Positions 1 through 6,634 of a DNA stretch of 8,720 bases are shown piece by piece. How positions within the stretch are numbered: the stretch's first letter is position 1; each line of letters starts with the position of its first letter. The DNA comes from Oscillospiraceae bacterium. GTDB taxonomy: Bacteria; Bacillota; Clostridia; Oscillospirales; Oscillospiraceae. Position numbers and translations under genes: made by a program. A model generated the notes under the pieces. That model was given only the letters and a program-made list of their open reading frames with translations. It did not search any database and was not told where the DNA came from. The stretch is taken from assembly GCA_009776905.1 (NCBI GenBank), contig WRMX01000003.1, positions 40,014-48,733 of the forward strand, in the 5' to 3' direction.

Positions 1-165
1 GAACCTAAAACTCCAAGAGTAAAACGGCTCAGCATTAAGAACATTAATACCGGCGGCACATGGCAAGTCAAGAGTAAAGCCGATGTAGACCTACAACTTG
101 AACAGTTGCGCAAAAGGCTTTACAACGAAATAGAGGATGATACGATTTTGAACATAGAGTTTTAG
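1..165 (+). CDS. brxC: BrxC, C-terminal end only (BREX ATPase/P-loop protein)
   Basis: This is the 3' end of a gene that begins before the window. Reading from base 1 gives 54 residues and a TAG stop at 163-165. The tail resembles the end of BrxC proteins: a short beta-rich stretch with TWQV, the segment ADVDLQLEQLRKRL, and a final TILNIEF. BrxC is the large P-loop ATPase of BREX and is normally encoded directly upstream of pglX in type 1 systems. That order is kept here, with 17 bases between this stop and the preferred pglX start. The ATPase motifs lie outside the window, so the call rests on the tail pattern plus gene order. An unrelated gene ending here is possible but unlikely given what follows. 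Confidence 0.75.
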   Translation, partial: EPKTPRVKRLSIKNINTGGTWQVKSKADVDLQLEQLRKRLYNEIEDDTILNIEF

Positions 166-169
166 CTGT

Positions 170-174
170 GGAGG
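170..174 (+). promoter_or_regulatory. Ribosome binding site of pglX N-terminal piece
   Basis: GGAGG lies 8 bases before the ATG at 183. It overlaps an in-frame GTG at 168 that would otherwise give a product five residues longer. Ideal spacing to ATG 183, and a protein start MDKTAIKNFAIWAR that looks like a PglX beginning, decide the start in favour of 183. Confidence 0.8.
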
Positions 175-182
175 CAAGACGC

Positions 183-2654
183 ATGGACAAAACAGCGATA
201 AAGAATTTTGCGATATGGGCGAGGAACAAGCTGATTGCCGACATCAGCTACAAAGCCGGACTGCTTGGAATAACGGACAAGGAGATTCATCAACCTGTTC
301 AAGTGGCGCAGGGCGTTGAATTTTACAGTATTGAAAAAAAAGCGAATCTACGGCCTGAGGTCAAAGGGCGAGAAATAGAGCAGCGCAAGCGTTTAGTAGA
401 TAAAATTGAAGAAAAAACGAAACAATCTGACTATGCTACCGCATATAAGGCCGTTATCGAAGAGGTCGCCTATACATGGTTCAACCGCTTGATTGCAATA
501 CGGTTCATGGAAGTCAATGAGTATATTCGAGTTCGAGTCCTCTCCAGCGTAACCGCAAAGAGTGAACCTGACATAGTCACTACCCCATTTGAGTCAGAAT
601 TGAATTTTACAGAACAAGAGCGTAGGAGTATTCTTGACTTTAAAAAGCATAATAAACTAGATGAGCTGTTCCGACTGCTGTTCATCAAGCAATGCAACGC
701 CCTGAACGATTCACTGCCCGAACTTTTTGAGAGAACTGACGATTATACTGAACTGCTGTTGAACATATCGTTCACCGACAATGACGGGGTAGTCTGGCAT
801 CTTATCAACGATGTAACCGAGGACAATTTCAAGGAAACCGTGGAAATCATCGGTTGGCTGTACCAATACTACAACACAGAGCCGAAAGACGAGACTTTTG
901 CGTTGCTAAAAAATAATGTAAAAATCACAAAAGAGCGCATCCCTGCAGCTACGCAGCTTTTCACGCCTTACTGGATTGTGCAGTATATGGTCGAAAATTC
1001 GCTTGGTCGCCTATGGTTAGAAGGGCACCCAAATAATGAGCTCAAAGCTAACTGGAAATACTATCTTGATGAAGCGGAGCAAACTCCGGAGGTACAGGCA
1101 CAGCTTGACATGATATTCGCAGAGCGGCAAGGCATATCACCGGAGGACATCACCTTCATTGATCCCTGCATGGGCAGCGGGCATATACTCGTCTACGCCT
1201 TTGACGTGTTCATGCAAATCTACGAGAGCGCAGGCTACAGCCAACGTGACGCAGCACGATTGATTCTCGAAAAGAACATTCATGGTCTGGACATAGACAA
1301 GAGGGCGTACCAACTTGCCTATTTCTCCCTGATGATGAAAGCAAGACAGTATAATCGGCGTATACTCGATGGCTCGGTTGCGCCACAGGTTTACCACCCG
1401 GCAGGATTCCCTGATGGCGAGGAATACGGCAGCCTAATGAGAATAAACGCTCTCGAAAAAATGCCGGAATACGACGACTTTCGTATTGGATCCGGTTTTG
1501 CGACTTATGAAGAGCAACTGCGTGAGTGGAACTTCAGACACTTGCTTTCACAGAAGTACGATGTGGTGGTGACAAACCCGCCATATATGGGCGGAAAAGG
1601 ACAGAGTGCAAAACTAACGAAGTTCTTAGCGGATAATTATGTTGATGTTAAGTCAGACACGTTTTCTGCGTTTATTGCTCGTTGTTGCGAAATGACAAAT
1701 CCTACCGGTTATATCGGTATGTTCACGCCGTATGTATGGATGTTCATACAAAGTTATGAGAAACTCAGAAATATGATTTACTCAAATCGGTCGATAACCT
1801 CATTGATACAGTTTGAGTATTCAGCGTTTGAAGAAGCGACTGTACCCGTCTGCTCGTTTGTATTTTGTAACAATCACATGCCTACAGTTGGACAGTATAT
1901 CCGTTTGGTAGACTTTCGTGGAGGGATGGAGATACAGCGTCAAAAATATCTGGAATCGATTGCAAACCCGCAATGCGGATTTCGCTACTCCGCTGACAGC
2001 ACTAACTTCGCAAAAATCCCCGGCAATCCAGTAGCGTATTGGCTTGGGGAAAAACTCTTCAAAGCAATTGATGAAGCTTTAAAAGTATCTGACATTGCGA
2101 TACCTAAGCAAGGATCTACCCTAGGCGATAACGATTTATTTCTTAGATTATGGTATGAAGTAACAGCCAATCCAATGAAATGGTTTAAGTGTGTAAAAGG
2201 AGGGGAATACCGTAAATGGTATGGTAACTATATGCATCTTGTGGACTGGGAAGATAATGGAAAAAGAGTAAAATCATCGGGTAGAGCCACGATAAGAAGT
2301 GAGAAGAAGCTGTTTGAAAAAGGTATCACTTGGTCAAATATAACTAGCGGAAACCCTTCTTTTAGAATAATGGAAGATGGATTCTTTTTTGAGAGTTCTG
2401 GAACTGTTTGTTTTGCTAAAGATGAAATCCTGCTGTATTTACTTGGATTTTTAAACACAAATATATCGAGGGTATTGGCAAATGCAATAAATCCTACATT
2501 GCATTTACAATCTGGTGATGTTGCCAGATTCCCAGTAATAGAGGAGCAAAGTAGCTTGATTAATTCAACAGTCGAAAAAAACATCTCCCTCTCCCGCGCA
2601 GACTGGGATTCATTCGAAACCTCATGGGATTTCAAACGGCATCCGTTGGTATAA
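183..2654 (+). CDS. pglX: PglX, N-terminal piece: BREX-1 adenine-specific DNA methyltransferase (catalytic and target-recognition regions)
   Basis: The product is 823 residues. PglX of type 1 BREX methylates adenine (N6) in the host's BREX motif so that self DNA is spared, and is also needed for phage exclusion. Visible parts are an N-terminal helical region; TPYWIVQYMVENSLG near 261-275, the usual segment before the fold; AdoMet motif I FIDPCMGSGH (D327 to H334); and catalytic motif IV NPPY at 465-468, typical of gamma-class N6-adenine enzymes. The target-recognition region follows, with the conserved KQGSTLGDNDLFLRLWYEV near 642-660 and GDVARFPV near 778. The reading frame stops at 2652-2654 just after SWDFKRHPLV. 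In ordinary PglX proteins (about 1,200 residues) the chain would continue here into the C-terminal domain, which in this window is a separate ORF at 7293. From about 2050 to 2570 the gene is clearly more AT-rich than its core, suggesting target-recognition exchange. Family call is firm; whether this piece is active alone is unknown. Confidence 0.93.
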   Translation: MDKTAIKNFAIWARNKLIADISYKAGLLGITDKEIHQPVQVAQGVEFYSIEKKANLRPEVKGREIEQRKRLVDKIEEKTKQSDYATAYKAVIEEVAYTWFNRLIAIRFMEVNEYIRVRVLSSVTAKSEPDIVTTPFESELNFTEQERRSILDFKKHNKLDELFRLLFIKQCNALNDSLPELFERTDDYTELLLNISFTDNDGVVWHLINDVTEDNFKETVEIIGWLYQYYNTEPKDETFALLKNNVKITKERIPAATQLFTPYWIVQYMVENSLGRLWLEGHPNNELKANWKYYLDEAEQTPEVQAQLDMIFAERQGISPEDITFIDPCMGSGHILVYAFDVFMQIYESAGYSQRDAARLILEKNIHGLDIDKRAYQLAYFSLMMKARQYNRRILDGSVAPQVYHPAGFPDGEEYGSLMRINALEKMPEYDDFRIGSGFATYEEQLREWNFRHLLSQKYDVVVTNPPYMGGKGQSAKLTKFLADNYVDVKSDTFSAFIARCCEMTNPTGYIGMFTPYVWMFIQSYEKLRNMIYSNRSITSLIQFEYSAFEEATVPVCSFVFCNNHMPTVGQYIRLVDFRGGMEIQRQKYLESIANPQCGFRYSADSTNFAKIPGNPVAYWLGEKLFKAIDEALKVSDIAIPKQGSTLGDNDLFLRLWYEVTANPMKWFKCVKGGEYRKWYGNYMHLVDWEDNGKRVKSSGRATIRSEKKLFEKGITWSNITSGNPSFRIMEDGFFFESSGTVCFAKDEILLYLLGFLNTNISRVLANAINPTLHLQSGDVARFPVIEEQSSLINSTVEKNISLSRADWDSFETSWDFKRHPLV

Positions 2655-2755
2655 CCTATGCTTTGCATGACCATATTAGCCAGATTTTCTGTGAACTCAC
2701 TAGGAAACTCAATAATGGCTTCAACGCGTCTTCTGAATTAAAGGGGGGTTGCCTT

Positions 2756-2830
2756 ATGGCGATAGTATTATCAGTGACAAATTGTCTGGCGGGTGCGGGT
2801 GCTTTGCGGAGGCTGCAGCAGTCAATATGA
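2756..2830 (+). CDS. Possible 24-residue small ORF (unrecognised)
   Basis: An ATG at 2756 stands 7 bases after the purine run AAGGGGGG (2741-2748), an acceptable though not canonical SD. The frame reads MAIVLSVTNCLAGAGALRRL plus four more residues and stops at 2828-2830. The first half is hydrophobic and the end basic, as in tiny membrane peptides or leader peptides. Its stop overlaps the ATG of the next short frame in an ATGA arrangement. No family is recognised and a frame this short arises easily by chance, so it is listed as a candidate only. Confidence 0.2.
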   Translation: MAIVLSVTNCLAGAGALRRLQQSI

Positions 2831-2901
2831 AAGCAAATGCGGTTCATGCTAAAAAATATTGGAAAAGCACTCTGAGGTTCAAGACCTTCGCCCCAGCCTG
2901 A
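2827..2901 (+). CDS. Possible 24-residue basic small ORF, or remnant of a longer frame (unrecognised)
   Basis: The ATG at 2827 overlaps the preceding short frame's stop (ATGA). The frame gives MKANAVHAKKYWKSTLRFKT plus four residues and ends at 2899-2901. The same frame is open back to 2737 and reads plausibly there too, with a GGCGC cluster before this Met, so it could be the tail of a decayed gene instead of a translated peptide. It ends 29 bases before the helicase ATG. No family is recognised. Confidence 0.2.
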   Translation: MKANAVHAKKYWKSTLRFKTFAPA

Positions 2902-2914
2902 ATGCGATATGTAT

Positions 2915-2920
2915 AGGAGG
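2915..2920 (+). promoter_or_regulatory. Ribosome binding site of the helicase gene
   Basis: AGGAGG is 10 bases before ATG 2931 and only 4 bases before an in-frame GTG at 2925. The longer in-frame TTG start at 2859 has no SD. This sets the helicase start at 2931. Confidence 0.75.
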
Positions 2921-2930
2921 TATTGTGACA

Positions 2931-5153
2931 ATGCAAAATTCAGATCCTGTCTTTATCGAAGAAGATATTGCATTGAAGAAAACTGTGCGTTCTATAAATA
3001 ATATGATTATAGCAGTAAAGAATGATGCGGATTCAGCGAACGTGAGATTTTTTAATAGTTCCTCTCATTCAAAAGAAGCTTATAGTGAACTTATATACGA
3101 AAGAACGCAAAAGGAGAAAAACAACGCAAACGCAGAAGAATATCAAGAGATAGTTCAACGACCATACTTTCACAGACTTGATTTTATCAACAACGATGGC
3201 ATAACTGAAACACTCTATATTGGTGAACGGCAATTGAGCATTGATAATGAGAACATATACAGTTGGGCGGCGCTTGGAGAGGCCTATGTTCGCAATTTAG
3301 AGAGTATCACTTTGCCTGATGGGACATTTGACGTTACGCTTAAAAGAAGATTCGATATTAGCAACTCCCGTTTGATAAAAGTCTATCCTGAATATGACGC
3401 CTCTCATAATGGTTTGTTTGATGGCACTGTTGATTCATATTTAAAAGACTTGCTAATCCAAAAGAAAACCGAGTACAAACTTACAAATATTATAAGAACA
3501 ATTCAAGAAAACCAGTGGAATATAATTACTTCAGACATTAATAAATCTTTTGTAGTGCAAGGATGCGCCGGTTCCGGAAAAACAATGATACTGCTTCACA
3601 GACTGTCATACATCAAGTATAACAGGCCGAATCTTGATTTAAATGCTGTAAAAATCCTCACACCCAGCAAGCAGTTTAATAGTCATATTCTTGACCTTGT
3701 AAAAAACATTGATATAAATGATATCGAGGTAATGGATGTTCTGAGTTATTACCTATATCTTCTTCGCAAGTATGAAAGCAATTATGGAAGTATGCGTTGG
3801 ATAAAAAACTATTCAAGGCAGTATAATTCTATTGTAGTCCACCACGACTCGGTGGATGAGAAATTCTTAGATAGTATTTACTCCGAATCATTTAGCGATT
3901 TATGCGCTAAATCTATTGATGACTATTTTGATAGCATAGAAAATGAAGACTGGATCGACGAACTAAAAGCAATTTGCGCCAATCATAGTTATCAAATCTC
4001 TTTAAACGCTGAGTTGAATGAAAGGTATCGCGGCGATGTGTATAGAGATTTTGCTCAGAGAATACTAGATCGAAATGATGAAATACTGAAGGAGAACAAT
4101 ACCCAGTATAAAATTCTTCAAAGGAAACAAGACTTAAGCAGACAAGCCACAAGAAAGCAAACTGAAGCAATGACAAAACTGGAAAAAGAGGCGAAGGCTC
4201 TTCAAACAAAACTAAAAAAGTCAGAGAAAACCAGTAATACAGCGCAAGTCGATGAACTAGAAACAAAGCTTCTTGAAATATGGATACTAATTGATGCTTT
4301 GAAGCCGGATTTATTGAATGCACAAGAAACCAGCACAAAAGCTAGCCAAGAATTAACAGATTTTGAAAACCAAATCGGAGCATTGGCATCTCGCGAGCTT
4401 AAAATTGTAAGAAATTTGAAGAAACATCTTGAGCCAAAAACAGTTTTTGAAGCAACGGTTGGCAATGTGCTAAAGACAATCTTTGACGAGTGTGGGGTAG
4501 ATTGGCCAAGCAGCATTAAGCATGGAGAGTTTAGTAGATTCATGCTCTATACCCATTTAGTTTTCTGGTCATGGTTTATGCGAGGGGATTTTAATAATGG
4601 CGATAAGTATCTGCACATTGATGAGGCTCAAGATTTTACTGTTTCTGAGTATAAACTTCTTTCCAAAATAAACAAGAATGTTGTTTTGAATCTATATGGC
4701 GATACAAATCAACTAATAAATAATAGAAGAGGCATTAGCAATTGGGAGTGGATAAAGTCTTCCGCAGAGATAGACGATGTATTCATATTGAATGAAAACT
4801 ATAGAAACACCATAGAAATCACTGTATTTTGTAATAAGAGTTTTAGTTTCGATGCCGTACCAATTGGAGCAAATGGCTCTGATGTGCGTATAATTACAAC
4901 AACGGATTTTTCAGCGGAGCTAAAAACACTCAAACGAGGGAAAAAAAGAATTGCTGTTATGGCAAATGATGAGTCTGTCTTTAATAACAATCGTAAGGAG
5001 ATTGCAAAAATGGAGAATATGACTTGGCTCCCAATTAAGTCAGCCAAAGGACTAGAGTTCGACATTGTTTATGTGTTCGATAAACTCCTTACAAAAAATG
5101 AAAAATATATAGCATATACCCGAGCGTTAAGTGAATTGGTAATTATCAAATGA
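2931..5153 (+). CDS. Superfamily 1 helicase of the HelD/UvrD-like group with a coiled-coil insertion
   Basis: A 740-residue cytoplasmic P-loop motor. Motifs in order: Walker A GCAGSGKT at 211-218; Walker B DEAQD at 564-568; motif III YGDTNQ around 590-595; NYRN with Arg625; SAKGLEFD at 704-711; and the arginine finger motif AYTRA with Arg731, ten residues from the end. This is the UvrD/Rep core. The approximately 200-residue N-terminal region preceding VVQGCAGSGKT, and the short end after motif VI, most resemble HelD-type proteins (HelD itself removes stalled RNA polymerase from DNA). Between motif Ia and Walker B lies a long charged helical stretch, about 384-500, rich in K, E, Q and L, likely a coiled-coil arm. 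The gene is AT-rich (17/60 G+C in 4681-4740), unlike pglX or ptuA, pointing to separate acquisition. It precedes ptuA/ptuB by 191 bases on the same strand. Whether it works with them, with BREX, or alone cannot be read from sequence. Confidence 0.85.
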   Translation: MQNSDPVFIEEDIALKKTVRSINNMIIAVKNDADSANVRFFNSSSHSKEAYSELIYERTQKEKNNANAEEYQEIVQRPYFHRLDFINNDGITETLYIGERQLSIDNENIYSWAALGEAYVRNLESITLPDGTFDVTLKRRFDISNSRLIKVYPEYDASHNGLFDGTVDSYLKDLLIQKKTEYKLTNIIRTIQENQWNIITSDINKSFVVQGCAGSGKTMILLHRLSYIKYNRPNLDLNAVKILTPSKQFNSHILDLVKNIDINDIEVMDVLSYYLYLLRKYESNYGSMRWIKNYSRQYNSIVVHHDSVDEKFLDSIYSESFSDLCAKSIDDYFDSIENEDWIDELKAICANHSYQISLNAELNERYRGDVYRDFAQRILDRNDEILKENNTQYKILQRKQDLSRQATRKQTEAMTKLEKEAKALQTKLKKSEKTSNTAQVDELETKLLEIWILIDALKPDLLNAQETSTKASQELTDFENQIGALASRELKIVRNLKKHLEPKTVFEATVGNVLKTIFDECGVDWPSSIKHGEFSRFMLYTHLVFWSWFMRGDFNNGDKYLHIDEAQDFTVSEYKLLSKINKNVVLNLYGDTNQLINNRRGISNWEWIKSSAEIDDVFILNENYRNTIEITVFCNKSFSFDAVPIGANGSDVRIITTTDFSAELKTLKRGKKRIAVMANDESVFNNNRKEIAKMENMTWLPIKSAKGLEFDIVYVFDKLLTKNEKYIAYTRALSELVIIK

Positions 5154-5235
5154 TAGCACAGAAACATGGTTTTACAGAAACACCCGCCAATCCGAATTCC
5201 TAATCTACTACCTATTGGTGAAAGGCAGAGGAGCA

Positions 5236-5358
5236 ATGAAAAGTATTGACCTTATACGATTGATGAAACAAGAGAACTTGCTGTGCCGATCGCACAGAGA
5301 TATAGACATACTTTATGTTCGACAGGAACAGGAGGTTTCTTCCTATGAGAATTCATGA
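5236..5358 (+). CDS. Possible 40-residue leader ORF overlapping the ptuA start (unrecognised)
   Basis: ATG 5236 follows the purine run AGAGGAG (5227-5233) at only 2 bases, with an alternative AAAGG (5221-5225) at 10 bases, so initiation is uncertain. The frame starts MKSIDLIRLMKQENLLC, stays polar with many charged residues, and ends at 5356-5358, 14 bases inside ptuA. Translating it would carry ribosomes through the hairpin that covers the ptuA SD, so it could act as a coupling leader. The same frame is open back to 5143 and could also be read as a frameshifted extension of the helicase. No family is recognised; chance is a real alternative. Confidence 0.3.
   Translation: MKSIDLIRLMKQENLLCRSHRDIDILYVRQEQEVSSYENS
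5330..5344 (+). promoter_or_regulatory. SD-covering hairpin before ptuA
   Basis: AGGAGG (5330-5335), loop TTT, then CTTCCT (5339-5344) can form a 6-pair stem including one G-T pair, directly before ATG 5345. The SD used by ptuA (GGAGG, 8-9 bases upstream) would be buried in the stem. This SD also decides the start: an in-frame ATG at 5315 has no SD and would only add ten residues. Confidence 0.45.
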
Positions 5359-6631
5359 GCTATACCTGAAAAACTTTCGTGGTTTTGCCGACAGGGAGTT
5401 TAAGTTTCACGAGAGGCTTACTTTGATAGTCGGGGAGAACGGCAGCGGAAAGACGAGCCTTTTAGAAGGGCTGTGCGTTGCTTTGGGTGGGTGGTTGTAT
5501 GGCTTTGACTACTTAGAAAGCCAGGACAAAAGAAACTTTATAAAAGCTGACCGCCGTAAAATAGTAGGAACGATCAATAATGCTTTATTGGAGCAGATCC
5601 CTGTATCTGTCGGTTGCACAGCAACACTCCCATCGGGGGAGGTCTGCACCTGGAGTCGATCACTAACAAACCTCAATGGCAGAACGACTCACGGAGATTT
5701 GACGCAGCCGCGAAAAATAACCGAGCCGTACAACCGCAAAATAAGTGCCGGAGATGACGGGGACATTATTCTACCGATCGTAGCGTATTATAGCGCAGCT
5801 AGGTTATGGAATGATCCTATTCAATGGGAGCGCACTTTCACACGGGATAAGGTAAGGCTTGACGGCTACAAAAGGGCAATTTCATACTCGAATTCAATTA
5901 GTGATGCCATGCGTTTCGCGGATCGGCTTGCTTTCCTCGCATATCATGATGAAGACAAAGACGCTTTTGTGAAAATGAACGCAATCATCAACGCAATTAA
6001 AATCAGCCTTGAATCCGCTTCACCCGGTGCTAATGTCTATTATGACAAGAAAATAGCTGAGTTTTGCATCAAAAATGAAAACGGGGAAATAACGCCATAT
6101 TCGCTGTTCAGTGATGGATATCGATTTGTGACGTGCTTGATTATCGATGTTTGCCATCGCATAATGACGCTTAATCCTCATCTCGACGAGACAGCTATTC
6201 AAAAGACAAGCGGTGTCGTTTTAATTGACGAGATTGAACTCCATCTTCACCCACGTTGGCAGCAAAAAGTAATTGATGACTTGACAAGGATATTTCCGGA
6301 GGTGCAATTCATAATAACCACGCATACGCCGCTGGTCGTGCAGTCCGTAAAGAAAGAAAACCTGCTGATACTGGATGGAAACGACTCTTATTATCCTTCT
6401 CATAATGTGTATGGTCGCGACGTCAATTCCATATTGGAGTTTATAATGGGCGTAAGGACTCGCCCGGAAGAAATAGATAGAAAGCTTTCCGACATTTACG
6501 AGCTTATTAATTTGAAGGAACTCAAGCTTGCTGCAGAAAAGGCAGATGACTTGGAGATAGTGCTTGGAGATAGCGATCCTGAGCTGACCAGCATAAGAGT
6601 TACTCTGGATATAGAATCGTTGGAGGCATGA
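5345..6631 (+). CDS. ptuA: PtuA-like AAA/ABC-type ATPase (Septu / Ec78-type retron effector)
   Basis: A 428-residue ATPase of the SMC/RecF-like ABC fold seen in PtuA. It opens with MRIHELYLKNFRGF, the usual first strand of this fold, then Walker A GENGSGKT at 30-37. A signature-like SDGYR lies at 256-260, Walker B VVLIDEIELHLHP with Asp295 and Glu296, and the H-loop THTP with His327. The C-terminal part contains GRDVNSILEFIMGV, a pattern common after the ATPase domain in PtuA-type proteins, followed by a charged helical tail. In Septu, PtuA forms the ATPase scaffold that holds and controls the HNH nuclease PtuB. Here the HNH gene follows with a 3-base gap, which is the expected arrangement. 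No reverse transcriptase or msr/msd is visible beside it, so stand-alone Septu is favoured over a retron. Composition (33/60 G+C at 5701-5760) is unlike the helicase. Confidence 0.85.
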   Translation: MRIHELYLKNFRGFADREFKFHERLTLIVGENGSGKTSLLEGLCVALGGWLYGFDYLESQDKRNFIKADRRKIVGTINNALLEQIPVSVGCTATLPSGEVCTWSRSLTNLNGRTTHGDLTQPRKITEPYNRKISAGDDGDIILPIVAYYSAARLWNDPIQWERTFTRDKVRLDGYKRAISYSNSISDAMRFADRLAFLAYHDEDKDAFVKMNAIINAIKISLESASPGANVYYDKKIAEFCIKNENGEITPYSLFSDGYRFVTCLIIDVCHRIMTLNPHLDETAIQKTSGVVLIDEIELHLHPRWQQKVIDDLTRIFPEVQFIITTHTPLVVQSVKKENLLILDGNDSYYPSHNVYGRDVNSILEFIMGVRTRPEEIDRKLSDIYELINLKELKLAAEKADDLEIVLGDSDPELTSIRVTLDIESLEA

Positions 6632-6634
6632 ACC

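Larger units (their letters stand above)
2655..2930 (+). other. 276-base inter-gene stretch at the left edge of the nested module
   Basis: This stretch lies between the premature end of pglX and the helicase start. No continuation of PglX is visible in any frame. It contains a G-run (AAGGGGGG at 2741-2748), two overlapping short frames described separately, and the helicase SD. No convincing -35/-10 promoter, terminator hairpin or transposon end was found by eye. It may be a leader for the module or a remnant of a lost gene. Confidence 0.5.

Noticed and set aside
168..182. GTG start at 168 for pglX
   Set aside because: The GTG is part of the SD itself; ATG 183 has GGAGG at 8 bases and a typical PglX N-terminus.
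2871..2895. tRNA T-arm-like sequence (GAGGTTCAAGACCTTC)
   Set aside because: Only about four pairs form and no D-arm, anticodon arm or acceptor stem could be found around it.
2859..2930. Longer helicase start at TTG 2859
   Set aside because: No SD precedes it, while ATG 2931 has AGGAGG at 10 bases; the extra 24 residues show no family-like sequence.
2656..2931. A 91-codon minus-strand frame in the gap before the helicase
   Set aside because: No recognisable domain and it is opposed to the operon direction; it starts within the helicase ribosome binding region. Kept only as a remote possibility.
3913..4543. Minus-strand frames opposite the helicase coiled-coil region
   Set aside because: Translations are rich in F, L and S as expected for the complement of K/E/Q-rich coding sequence; no SD-supported gene.
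5150..5203. A 17-codon frame from the ATG overlapping the helicase stop (ATGA)
   Set aside because: Too short, no SD of its own and no family resemblance.
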